This document shows, one piece after another, positions 8,106-16,051 of a stretch of 47,594 nt of DNA (positions within the stretch are counted from its first letter, which is position 1; each line of letters begins with the position of its first letter). The notes under the pieces were generated by a model. It worked only from the letters and a program-made list of their open reading frames with translations. It was not told where the DNA came from and ran no database searches. The stretch comes from Candidatus Geothermarchaeota archaeon (GTDB taxonomy: Archaea > Thermoproteota > Nitrososphaeria > Geothermarchaeales > JDFR-13). A program made the translations under genes and the position numbers. The stretch lies in the NCBI GenBank assembly GCA_015522055.1, contig WAMZ01000094.1:1-47594 (forward strand). Direction: 5' to 3'.

Positions 8106-8630
8106 ATGAGCCAAAGAGATTCGGGTATTAGAAACCTTACAACCCTGCTTATAGTGCTGATAATACTTTTAATCATTATACCATTTCTATACCCATTATT
8201 CACACCATATATGGGAGTTGGGCATATGCAGGGAATGGCATTTATGATGGGCTGGGGAGTCCTATACTTCTTCATATTCATAATTGTCATTGCCCTCATA
8301 ATAGCTATCGCGATAAACTACACCACCAGTAGCCCTCCATCAGCCACTCCACAGACAGCAGCCGCGAGGCCCGGGAATGGGGGGAGTGAATTAGATAGCT
8401 TGATGCGGATATTGACTCCAGAGGAGAAAGTCGTGCTTAACCTATTGATCAAGAATGGTGGGGAGATGCTACAGAAAGATATAAGTAGGGAGCTGGGATT
8501 CCCGAGGGTCAAGACACACAGGATTCTCGAGAGGATGGAGGAAAGGAACTTGATCAAGAGGATTAGGATGGGGAACACCAATAAAGTCCTACTCGAGGAC
8601 TGGATACTTAGGGCTGCATCCATAGACTAG
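8106..8630 (+). CDS. Membrane-anchored winged-helix protein with a Met/His-rich external loop
   Basis: 174 residues. Two strongly hydrophobic helices (about residues 10-32 and 48-68) flank a short loop whose sequence GVGHMQGMAFMMGWG is rich in Met with one His. A Pro/Ala/Ser-rich linker (about 72-92) follows. The C-terminal winged-helix domain (about 95-174) contains ILTPEEKVVLNLLIKNGG and the recognition-helix segment FPRVKTHRILERMEERNL, typical of archaeal MarR/IclR-like helix-turn-helix proteins. If the helix domain is cytoplasmic, the Met/His loop faces outside. I infer a one-component membrane sensor, possibly for copper, given the three copper-type ATPases in the window. A TTCCA-N3-TGGAA palindrome lies upstream. 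The ligand is unproven; a redox- or envelope-responsive role is an alternative. Confidence 0.7.
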   Translation: MSQRDSGIRNLTTLLIVLIILLIIIPFLYPLFTPYMGVGHMQGMAFMMGWGVLYFFIFIIVIALIIAIAINYTTSSPPSATPQTAAARPGNGGSELDSLMRILTPEEKVVLNLLIKNGGEMLQKDISRELGFPRVKTHRILERMEERNLIKRIRMGNTNKVLLEDWILRAASID

Positions 8631-8687
8631 CCTGTTGAGAATAAAATAAATCTACAATCAATTAGATTTTATGAGGGGAAGCCCCAT

Positions 8688-9047
8688 ATGGAGTGGGCCA
8701 GATTCTCTAAGGAGGCCGCATTCATAACTAGGCAGGCCATGGTTAAATATATCTACGGCGTCCCAATAGCCGTATACAGGACGGTGGAGGGGCTAAAGGC
8801 CTATATAGCCATATGCCCACATAAATACCATGTCATATGTGTCAGGGAGCTAGTCAACGGCAGATATATAATGTGCCAAGGGCATGGAGAGCTATTCAAA
8901 TCAACGACGGGTGAGCCAGAGGGTAAGTTTACTAGAGAATCCTTAAGGCCAGTTGAGCTGAAGGTTGAGAATGGGACGGTATACGTGGCTAGGCCCAGTG
9001 ACGATGTACTGAAATGGGCTAAGAGAATATCCGGTGTCGACGGCTAG
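8688..9047 (+). CDS. Rieske-type [2Fe-2S] ferredoxin
   Basis: 119-residue soluble protein with a Rieske cluster site. Cys43 and His45 (CPHK) and Cys63 and His66 (CQGHG) give the C-x-H...C-x2-H pattern, and the downstream GELFKSTTGEPEG is the usual loop of Rieske ferredoxins. There is no signal peptide or membrane anchor, so it is a cytoplasmic electron carrier rather than the cytochrome bc subunit. It lies 67 bases upstream of a flavoprotein pair on the same strand and could be their electron acceptor or donor. That pairing is inferred from context only, since a TATA-like element in the gap suggests a separate promoter. Confidence 0.88.
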   Translation: MEWARFSKEAAFITRQAMVKYIYGVPIAVYRTVEGLKAYIAICPHKYHVICVRELVNGRYIMCQGHGELFKSTTGEPEGKFTRESLRPVELKVENGTVYVARPSDDVLKWAKRISGVDG

Positions 9048-9114
9048 TTCTATAGCTTTTATATATTTTGGTTATATAGATAGTGTAGAGATTCTATATT
9101 CTAGTGATTCGTAA

Positions 9115-10857
9115 ATGGATGGCGAGCCCCCGCCACCTACCAAGCCACTATCGGTAATTCTCCTTGAGCATGGAATATATGTATATGGACGGAGCCTCAA
9201 GTTCTCCCGACCCAGGGGGTTTAGAACTTTATCTTGGTGGGGTAGCGAGAGGATCGAATTAGAAAATGGATATAGTATAAACCCGAATATTGTGGGTGGC
9301 GAATTTATAGATGACATTAAACCACAGAAAATAAACTGGGTAACAAGCAAGCTACTCTGGAGCCTGAGGAGGGGCTTGGGGGCCGGGTTCTACCACAGAC
9401 CGTTCTTCAGAAATAAAATTGTATGGAGCATCTTCACGAGACTATTGGACAGGCTATTACCACATCCATATCCAGACCTGAGCCAGGCGCCTGTGGAGAA
9501 ATATCCCCTCCAGATAAATGTAGACTGCGATGTATTAATAGTGGGGTCAGGCGTATCCGGGCTTAAGGTAGCCGAGCAACTATCCAGAAAAAATATTAGC
9601 ATAGTTATTTTAGAGGGAGACAGGTTCGGTGTAGGCGGCTTCGCATCCCTTCTAGATAAGTACTCAGGCATGATATCCAAATTATTAGCCAGGCTACGTA
9701 GGAGGGGTGTAAAGATCCTAAAGGGAGTCGTGTTCCAAGGATTCCTAGAAGATGCATCCATAGCATATAAATATGATACGGAGCAGACGATACTGATTAA
9801 GTATGATAAACTTGTATTGGCGACTGGTGCATATGAAATCCCACCCTTAATCGAGAATAACGACCTACCAATGATAATACCAGTCTCAACCCTCCTCACA
9901 CTAGTCAAAAAATATGGATATAATCGTCTGAAAAAGGGGGTTGTGATAGCAGGTATGGGAGACCTCCAGCACATAATTGAGACCCTCGGCAACTATGGTA
10001 TAAAGCCTATAATAACTATGAGGGGGCGGGCCCCAAGCCATGTAAGGGAGTTGGCTGCCGACAGAGATATAGAGCTTATCGAGGAAGCCGAGAGAATAGT
10101 GGCGTTGGGGAGGGAGAGGGTTAGTGAAATAAAGATATATCTTAGGGGAGGAGAAAGGGTCGATATAAAAAGCGATTTCTTAGCTTATACCCCATTGGTG
10201 GCCCCAGATAAAGAGGTGACCGCTCAACTGGGTGTCCCGTATGCATTCGATACGAGGCTAGGGGGATATATACCCATTCACAGCATATATGGCGAATTAC
10301 CACTTGATGATAGGGAGATTTATCTTGTGGGAGGAGCAGGTGGATATATTCATATAGAGGCTATAGAGAAGGTGGGTGAGGCTGTAGGGAAATATATTCT
10401 AAGCAGCATAGGAGGTGGGGAGGATGACTACACTGACTTGATGGACGAGGCCCTAGCTATTCTAAAAGCTAGGTATCGAGATACATATGATGCCTTAATG
10501 GCCCTACACGACGCATATAGTAGGGGACGGCCCTATGAATATGTGGGGTGGGATGTGCCCCCTACATTTTTTGATGGAGATTCATCAAAAATATTTGTAT
10601 GCCCAGACCTCGATGTACTCCTAGACGACATTATACATGCATATAGAGACCTTGGTATGTGGAGGATGGAGCATATAAAGAGATACACAGGCTTGGGGAC
10701 AGGTGTATGTCAGGGGAGGGACTGCCAGCTAAACGCCGCAATAGTGATAAACCAATTGAGTGGTAAGGGGTTCCTAGAGATCGGGAGGTTCCGAGCGAGG
10801 TTCCCAACGGTACCCCAGACGCTACTAAGCCTAGGAGGTGTGGAGGTTGAGACATGA
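9115..10857 (+). CDS. Sarcosine-oxidase-alpha/dye-linked-dehydrogenase-alpha-like flavoprotein
   Basis: 580 residues. The N terminus (about 17-50, HGIYVYGRSLKFSRPRGF) matches the start of sarcosine oxidase alpha, but the cysteines that hold a [2Fe-2S] cluster in related NAD(P)H-oxidase proteins are absent. A segment with GLGAGFYHRPF follows. The Rossmann motif GSGVSG (144-149) begins an FAD/NAD(P) disulphide-oxidoreductase-type domain. The C-terminal BFD-like domain keeps Cys496, Cys532 and Cys537 (CQGRDC), but the second position of the usual C-x-C is Asp498, so the cluster site is altered. Archaeal relatives are the alpha subunits of dye-linked L-proline dehydrogenases and similar amine or opine dehydrogenases. 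It overlaps the beta subunit by 20 bases. The substrate is unknown; a secondary amine such as proline or sarcosine is the reasonable guess. Confidence 0.8.
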   Translation: MDGEPPPPTKPLSVILLEHGIYVYGRSLKFSRPRGFRTLSWWGSERIELENGYSINPNIVGGEFIDDIKPQKINWVTSKLLWSLRRGLGAGFYHRPFFRNKIVWSIFTRLLDRLLPHPYPDLSQAPVEKYPLQINVDCDVLIVGSGVSGLKVAEQLSRKNISIVILEGDRFGVGGFASLLDKYSGMISKLLARLRRRGVKILKGVVFQGFLEDASIAYKYDTEQTILIKYDKLVLATGAYEIPPLIENNDLPMIIPVSTLLTLVKKYGYNRLKKGVVIAGMGDLQHIIETLGNYGIKPIITMRGRAPSHVRELAADRDIELIEEAERIVALGRERVSEIKIYLRGGERVDIKSDFLAYTPLVAPDKEVTAQLGVPYAFDTRLGGYIPIHSIYGELPLDDREIYLVGGAGGYIHIEAIEKVGEAVGKYILSSIGGGEDDYTDLMDEALAILKARYRDTYDALMALHDAYSRGRPYEYVGWDVPPTFFDGDSSKIFVCPDLDVLLDDIIHAYRDLGMWRMEHIKRYTGLGTGVCQGRDCQLNAAIVINQLSGKGFLEIGRFRARFPTVPQTLLSLGGVEVET

Positions 10858-12004
10858 CATAATTATAGTCGGGGGAGGGGTAATAGGCCTATCCATCGCA
10901 TACTATATTAAGAAGATGTCACCCGACACCGATGTAGCGGTATTTGAGGCGAAATATATTGGCTATGGAGCCAGCACGAGAAACGGGTCACATATAAGGG
11001 TACACTTCTGGAGTGAGGCAAATGTAGTATTCGCGGTTAAATCACGGGAACTGATGCTTAGACTAGCCAGTGAAACCGGATGGAATCCAATCCCATACAT
11101 AGGTGGGTATCTATGGCTTATATATGATGAGGACACGTACCAAGCCTACAAGTCTATAAATAGCCACCTATGGTCCAAATATAACGTGCCAGTAGACTTC
11201 CTAGAGCCGGAGGATGTTAGGGAGCGTTATCCATACCTCAATCCAGGTAGATTAATATCAGCCGTGTTGGGCAAGCAAGATGGAAAGATACACCACGACT
11301 TCGTCACCTACGCCTACGCATATAAATTCATGCAATATGGTGGAGTGATACACGAATATACCCCAGTAAATAGAATCATAGTTAGTGGCGATAGAATCAA
11401 GGGTGTCGAACTAAATGGTAAGACTGTGGAGGCAGATAAAGTAGTAGTCGCAGCCGGTGCGTGGAGCAGAAATCTCATGCATGGAGTCGGGGTGGATCTT
11501 CCGCTAACACCTAGCCGGAAGGAATTATCGGTTCTAGAGCCCACCAAGTTCTTCATCAAGCCATTAATAATCGATATGAGGCCAGACTCTAGAGGCCTCT
11601 ATGTATGCCAAACACCACGTGGGGAGATCATGGGGAGTGTGGATTATCCTGAGGTAACCGGGATATATGAATTCAATAATACCATCAAGTATCTATCGAC
11701 ATACGCTAGGATGGTGACTAGGCTGATACCGACCCTCAAATACCTAAGGATATTAAGGGTTTGGAGTGGGGACTATAATGTATCGGTCGACCATAGCCAC
11801 ATTATGGGTAGGGATGATGAATGGCCCGAGGGGCTATATGTAGCCACGGGCTACAGTGGACACGGATTTATGATGGCCCCATACACCGGCCTATTAATGG
11901 CTAAATACTTGGTAGATGAATATATACATAGGGATATGGAGCCATTCCTACCAACCAGGTTCAAGGAAGGCAAGCTAATAAAGGAGGAGATGGTTATCGG
12001 ATAA
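10838..12004 (+). CDS. Sarcosine-oxidase-beta/dye-linked-dehydrogenase-beta-like FAD oxidoreductase (DAO family)
   Basis: 388-residue D-amino-acid-oxidase-fold subunit that would carry the catalytic FAD. The N terminus IIIVGGGVIGLSIAYYI is the dinucleotide-binding motif. STRNGSHIR corresponds to the flavin-contacting region of sarcosine oxidase beta. GLYVATGYSGHGFMMAPYTG near residue 340 is the C-terminal FAD signature. Annotated from the GTG at 10838, which overlaps the alpha subunit by 20 bases. A TTG at 10847 is also possible because GGAGGTG at 10834-10840 would be its ribosome site. Expected to form an alpha-beta complex oxidising an imino or secondary amino acid. Confidence 0.85.
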   Translation: MWRLRHDIIIVGGGVIGLSIAYYIKKMSPDTDVAVFEAKYIGYGASTRNGSHIRVHFWSEANVVFAVKSRELMLRLASETGWNPIPYIGGYLWLIYDEDTYQAYKSINSHLWSKYNVPVDFLEPEDVRERYPYLNPGRLISAVLGKQDGKIHHDFVTYAYAYKFMQYGGVIHEYTPVNRIIVSGDRIKGVELNGKTVEADKVVVAAGAWSRNLMHGVGVDLPLTPSRKELSVLEPTKFFIKPLIIDMRPDSRGLYVCQTPRGEIMGSVDYPEVTGIYEFNNTIKYLSTYARMVTRLIPTLKYLRILRVWSGDYNVSVDHSHIMGRDDEWPEGLYVATGYSGHGFMMAPYTGLLMAKYLVDEYIHRDMEPFLPTRFKEGKLIKEEMVIG

Positions 12005-12009
12005 GCCGG

Positions 12010-13371
12010 CTAACCAGCCCTAGTCACATAGTTATACATCAGCGATATGGTATACTTTGCTATGCCAGGTATCGTATCCACGGTTATATATTCATTTGGT
12101 GCATGGGCCCGGCCGCCATGACCAGGTCCAGCCGCCACACTCTCTATACCCAAGACCCTAGTAAATAGGTAGGTCGGAGCCGAACCCGGGAGGATAGGTA
12201 TCGTGTATGGCTTCATCCCCATACTTCTATACGCCTCCCTAGCCGCCTCCGCCGCCAAGCCATCGGGGTCACTCTTACTCCATGGATACATATCCATCAA
12301 CTCTACATCGACGAATCTTGCTAACCCAATATCCTCTATATGTTTAATGAAACGTCTGTATACCTTCTCGGGATCCATATTAGGTACGAGCCGGAAATCT
12401 ATCCTCAAGACACCATTACTAGGGACTATCGTCTTCGTCCCGGGCCCAGTGTAGCCAGATGTGAAGCCATCGACATTTACATTGGGTTTGAAGAACACCT
12501 CTATATATAGTTCTCTACCCGATAACCTACTCTCCCTAACCTTATACAACTCCATAGGCACCTCGAATGGAGATGCCTCCATAATATCGTCCAAATATTT
12601 TAGGTCGGATTCATTGGGCGGCTCGGCATCCTCCTCAAGCCACCCGATCATCGGGCCTTCCAATGGGTCGATCATACTAGATACAAGCCTAGATAGTATG
12701 ACGGCCGGATTGTATAGACCCCTCCCAAGGCTACTATGGACATCATATTCACTGGTCTTAACCCTAACCTCAATAAATATGATTCCCTTATTACCCAATA
12801 TTACCCTCGGCTTACCCCTAATCGACTCTGTGGGGAACGCGAAGTACTGAAATGAGGCTTTGGACAGCTCATCTTTAAGGTCCTCTACGAACTTAGGCAT
12901 ACTCGGGCTGCCAAGCTCCTCCTCCCCCTCCAAAACAAAATAGATATTCACTGGTAGGCTACCGAACTCCTTTATATGATACTTCATCCCAAGTAGCCCG
13001 CTCAATAAAGCACCCTTCGTATTATATGCCCCCCTAGCATATAATTTATCACCGTCTATAACCGCCTCGAACGGTGGATAAATCCACTTATCCAGAGGCT
13101 CGACAGGCTGTACATCATACATATTGTAGTATATCATGCTATGCCTAGCCCCACTATCAAGATATCCATAGATAATAGGGTGGCCCCCATACCTCCTGAG
13201 CTCAGCCTGGCCACCAAGCTCGTCTATAATGAAATCCCTGAGGAACGATGCTGTCTCCTCTATACCCTCACCAGTACCCGATACACTAGGCATCCTGAGG
13301 AAATGCCTAACCTCCTCTACCAAGGCAGATGAATTAGAATCTATAAGATTGAAGAACTTCTCGATATTCAT
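12010..13371 (-). CDS. M20-family metallopeptidase homologue with substituted metal ligands
   Basis: 453-residue protein of the M20 ArgE/DapE/CPG2/dipeptidase family with an inserted dimerisation domain. Typical elements remain: DVQPVEPLDKW, EGEEELGS (catalytic and ligand Glu, about 150-151), a VHSS His and the C-terminal GHGGRAHAPNEY. Two metal ligands differ from the family pattern. The usual H-x-D is MYD (Met84 in place of His), and the bridging Asp of RGxxDxKG is Asn117 (RGAYNTKG). The codons read cleanly, so these are not obvious sequencing errors. The protein may be mononuclear, bind another metal, or have lost peptidase activity. The stop lies five bases from the stop of the flavoprotein beta subunit on the opposite strand. 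Peptidase activity is uncertain; the family assignment is firm. Confidence 0.82.
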   Translation of the reverse strand: MNIEKFFNLIDSNSSALVEEVRHFLRMPSVSGTGEGIEETASFLRDFIIDELGGQAELRRYGGHPIIYGYLDSGARHSMIYYNMYDVQPVEPLDKWIYPPFEAVIDGDKLYARGAYNTKGALLSGLLGMKYHIKEFGSLPVNIYFVLEGEEELGSPSMPKFVEDLKDELSKASFQYFAFPTESIRGKPRVILGNKGIIFIEVRVKTSEYDVHSSLGRGLYNPAVILSRLVSSMIDPLEGPMIGWLEEDAEPPNESDLKYLDDIMEASPFEVPMELYKVRESRLSGRELYIEVFFKPNVNVDGFTSGYTGPGTKTIVPSNGVLRIDFRLVPNMDPEKVYRRFIKHIEDIGLARFVDVELMDMYPWSKSDPDGLAAEAAREAYRSMGMKPYTIPILPGSAPTYLFTRVLGIESVAAGPGHGGRAHAPNEYITVDTIPGIAKYTISLMYNYVTRAG

Positions 13372-13476
13372 TAATAGAATATATACATTGATTATCTATA
13401 TTTATCTAGATTGATTCTCCCTGCTACTGATGAGAATATATTGTAATTTAAAAACAAATCTTAGCCTTAGATAAAT

Positions 13477-15657
13477 GTGGAGATGGGTGAACGGATCGAG
13501 AGGCTATATCTGAAGATCGGAGGCATATCCTGCTCATTCTGTGTAGAGACGATTGAGAAGGCGGTCTCGAGAATAGATGGAGTCGAGAGTGTTAGAGTAA
13601 GCCTTGCACATGAAGAATTAATTGTATATTATAACCCTAAGCTCGTCACGAAGGATGAGATCATATATACACTTGAGGAATTGGGATATACAATTAAAGA
13701 CCCGAGGAGGGCGAGGGCTCTAGAGGAATCGATGGAGGAGTTGCGGAGGGCTAGGCGTCGATTAATTAAGGCCGGTATTATAACAATCGGAGCAACCATA
13801 CTCATGGTTAGTATGTGGCTAGGCCTAAAAACCATATTCCACCCATATATAGCTATGGCACTGGCATTGTCAATCATGGCTGGACCTGGACTATGGATAA
13901 AGAAGAGGGCATACAATTCTATAAAAAGAGGGATCCTGAACCAGCATGTATTACTCGAGATAGGTGCATTATCAGGCTTCATAGGCGGGATACTAGGTTT
14001 GGTGATTCCTAGGATACCACCTGGGGAGTTATTTATTGCATCGGTATACCTAACCGCATACCATATATTGGGTGACTATACCTCGGCCTTCGTCAGGGTT
14101 AGGTCCGATCAAGCGATAATCAAGTTACTTAGCCTCCAGCCCAAGCGAGTAACTGTTGTAGTTGAGGGAAATGAATTTGTAAAATCTATAGATGACCTGA
14201 GGGTGGGCGAGGTAGTCCGCGTAAGGCCAGGTGAGAGGATACCCTGCGATGGAGTAATAATAATGGGGAAAGCGACGGTAGATGAGTCTATAGTTACTGG
14301 TGAGCCGACGCCAGTCATAAAGAATATTGGAGACGATGTAGTGGGTGGATCAATATGTGTAGATGGTACGCTGGATATTGAGGTTACAGCCGTCGGTGAA
14401 GATAGCTTCTTAGGTAGGATAATTAAATATGTAGAGGAGGCGAGGGCCTTCAAACCCAATATAATCCTAATCCTAGATAAGGTATTGAGATACTATATTC
14501 CATTCGTCTTAATAACTGGTTTGGCGTCATTCACCTTCTGGATAATATATGCTTATATTTATGGAACCATGGATCTAATCAGGCCTATATATGCATTGAT
14601 CACGGTCTATGTGATGGGCTATCCATGTGCACTTGGGATGGCGATGCCGCTGGCGATTATAAGGAGTAATACGGCGGCGGCGATGGAGAGAATTTTAGTT
14701 AGGAGCGGTGAGGCCTATCAAGTATATCCATATATAGATGTCATAGTCTTCGATAAGACGGGTACAGTTACATATGGGAGGCCCAAGGTTGTCGATGTAT
14801 ATGCCGAGGGTATAGATAGAGATGAATTAATATATTATGCCGCGACCGCCGAGAGGTATAGCGAGCACCCTATAGCAAGAGCATTGGTGGAGTATGCAGA
14901 GGCCCATGAAATCTACCTAGGAATCCCTAGGGAATTCCATGTATACCCTGGTGAGGGTGTGTCGGCTATAGTCTCTAACAAAGTCGTCCTAGTTGGAAGG
15001 CCTAAGATGTTGGAGGAAGAGGGAATAAAATTCTCCGACTATATAAGGAAGATGATAACCAACTATGCTGGGAGGCGATTAACAACGGTAGCTGTATCTA
15101 TAGACGGCGTCTGTATGGGGGTTATAGGGCTAAGGGACCTACCCAGAGAAGAAGCCCATAAAGTGATTCAAAAGTTCAAGAAAGACAGTGTCAAAACCAT
15201 CTTATTATCCGGAGACAACAAGATGACGGTCAGGGAGATAGCTAGGGACCTAGGTTTCGACAAATATTATGGAGATGTAATGCCGGAACGGAAGGTAAAG
15301 ATCATTAGAGGGATTCAGGAATCTGGGGCTAGGGTGGCCATGGTAGGCGACGGTATAAACGATGCACCAGCATTGACCCAGGCCGATGTAGGTATAGCAC
15401 TCGCGACTGGAACCGACATAGCTATAGAGTCGAGCGACATAATTATAACCGGAGGAAACCTAATGAAAGTTTACCGTGCTAAGAAACTGCTTGAGAAGGG
15501 ATATAGACGTACGAAGGAGAACCTATTAGTTGCATTCATCTTTAATGGAGTAGGCGTCCCAATAGCAGCAACAGGCCTCCTGCCACCTACAGCCGCAATG
15601 ATAGCGATGATACTCTCCGTATCAGCACTACTAATAAATACATTCAGGGGACTATGA
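13477..15657 (+). CDS. P1B-type heavy-metal ATPase with one HMA domain and a YPC transmembrane motif
   Basis: 726-residue metal-pumping P-type ATPase in the cytoplasmic membrane. An N-terminal HMA domain carries GISCSFC. Then come a charged Arg/Glu linker, an initial set of membrane helices, the actuator motif TGEP, the phosphorylation site DKTGT (Asp426), SEHPIA (the HP motif) and the hinge GDGINDAP. The membrane metal motif normally written CPC is Tyr382-Pro383-Cys384 here (GYPCALGMAMP), so the first Cys ligand is Tyr. That departs from CopA (CPC), ZntA (CPC) and CopB (CPH) and makes the transported ion uncertain. It is the first of three genes on the same strand dedicated to metals: this ATPase, the YHS protein and CopA. 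Confidence 0.88.
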   Translation: MEMGERIERLYLKIGGISCSFCVETIEKAVSRIDGVESVRVSLAHEELIVYYNPKLVTKDEIIYTLEELGYTIKDPRRARALEESMEELRRARRRLIKAGIITIGATILMVSMWLGLKTIFHPYIAMALALSIMAGPGLWIKKRAYNSIKRGILNQHVLLEIGALSGFIGGILGLVIPRIPPGELFIASVYLTAYHILGDYTSAFVRVRSDQAIIKLLSLQPKRVTVVVEGNEFVKSIDDLRVGEVVRVRPGERIPCDGVIIMGKATVDESIVTGEPTPVIKNIGDDVVGGSICVDGTLDIEVTAVGEDSFLGRIIKYVEEARAFKPNIILILDKVLRYYIPFVLITGLASFTFWIIYAYIYGTMDLIRPIYALITVYVMGYPCALGMAMPLAIIRSNTAAAMERILVRSGEAYQVYPYIDVIVFDKTGTVTYGRPKVVDVYAEGIDRDELIYYAATAERYSEHPIARALVEYAEAHEIYLGIPREFHVYPGEGVSAIVSNKVVLVGRPKMLEEEGIKFSDYIRKMITNYAGRRLTTVAVSIDGVCMGVIGLRDLPREEAHKVIQKFKKDSVKTILLSGDNKMTVREIARDLGFDKYYGDVMPERKVKIIRGIQESGARVAMVGDGINDAPALTQADVGIALATGTDIAIESSDIIITGGNLMKVYRAKKLLEKGYRRTKENLLVAFIFNGVGVPIAATGLLPPTAAMIAMILSVSALLINTFRGL

Positions 15658-15701
15658 GTTAGAAAGCCTATACATATGTATATCTAGTAAGCCTATAAAC
15701 T

Positions 15702-15714
15702 TTCCAAAATGGCA
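15702..15714. promoter_or_regulatory. TTCCA-N3-TGGCA element upstream of the YHS protein
   Basis: TTCCA (15702-15706) and TGGCA (15710-15714) give a near palindrome, one mismatch from the perfect copy at 8046-8058. It ends a few bases before a TATA-like GTTTTAATC (about 15723-15731), where a regulator could assist or block TFB. A GGTGATT ribosome site at 15754-15760 precedes the ATG at 15766. Confidence 0.3.
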
Positions 15715-15765
15715 AGGATAAATGTTTTAATCATGTACATCTCTATATTTAGTGGTGATTTTTGA

Positions 15766-15975
15766 ATGGTTAAATGCACCACGTGTGGAATGGAGATAGC
15801 GGACGAGAAGGCTGCATTGAAGTTGGAGTACGAGGGCGAGCTATACTACTTCTGCTGCGAACACTGTAGAGACGCCTTTACACAGAACCCGGAGAAATTC
15901 GTCGGTAAGGGCCATGAACACCATGGCCACCATGGCCACCACGGCCATGGACACGGTGGACATTCCTGCTGCTAA
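15766..15975 (+). CDS. YHS/TRASH-type metal-binding protein with a His-rich tail
   Basis: 69 residues. The first 45 form a YHS/TRASH-like metal domain, with CTTCGMEI, then YYFCCEHCRDAF and NPEKF. The tail is a histidine-glycine string (about residues 46-66) ending in SCC. Such proteins bind copper or related soft metals and serve as chaperones, stores or sensors for export ATPases. It lies 76 bases upstream of copA on the same strand with a good GGTGATT ribosome site. No DNA-binding domain is present, so it is a chaperone or buffer rather than a CopT-like regulator. Confidence 0.85.
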   Translation: MVKCTTCGMEIADEKAALKLEYEGELYYFCCEHCRDAFTQNPEKFVGKGHEHHGHHGHHGHGHGGHSCC

Positions 15976-16036
15976 TGAGAGGCAATAAACTACTAGGAAT
16001 CTTCCACCACCTTTTTTATAATCCATATACTAATTT

Positions 16037-16046
16037 GGAGGTGATT
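16037..16046 (+). promoter_or_regulatory. Near-full Shine-Dalgarno site for copA
   Basis: GGAGGTGATT lies five bases before the ATG at 16052. It is close to the full complement of the archaeal 16S 3' end and fixes the copA start. Together with GGTGATT before the YHS gene and GGAGGT before etfA, it shows that this organism uses SD-led initiation for genes with leaders. Confidence 0.75.
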
Positions 16047-16051
16047 ATTGG

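Noticed and set aside
8677..8686. GGGG-AAG-CCCC hairpin just before the Rieske gene start
   Set aside because: Only four base pairs with a three-base loop. Too small to claim a regulatory element.
9390..9992. 200-codon antisense frame inside the flavoprotein alpha gene
   Set aside because: The opposite strand encodes a clear Rossmann flavoprotein. The antisense product has no domain and no promoter.
13372..13476. Possible C-box-like TGATGA near 13430
   Set aside because: No purine before it, no D box at fitting distance and no terminal stem; likely chance.
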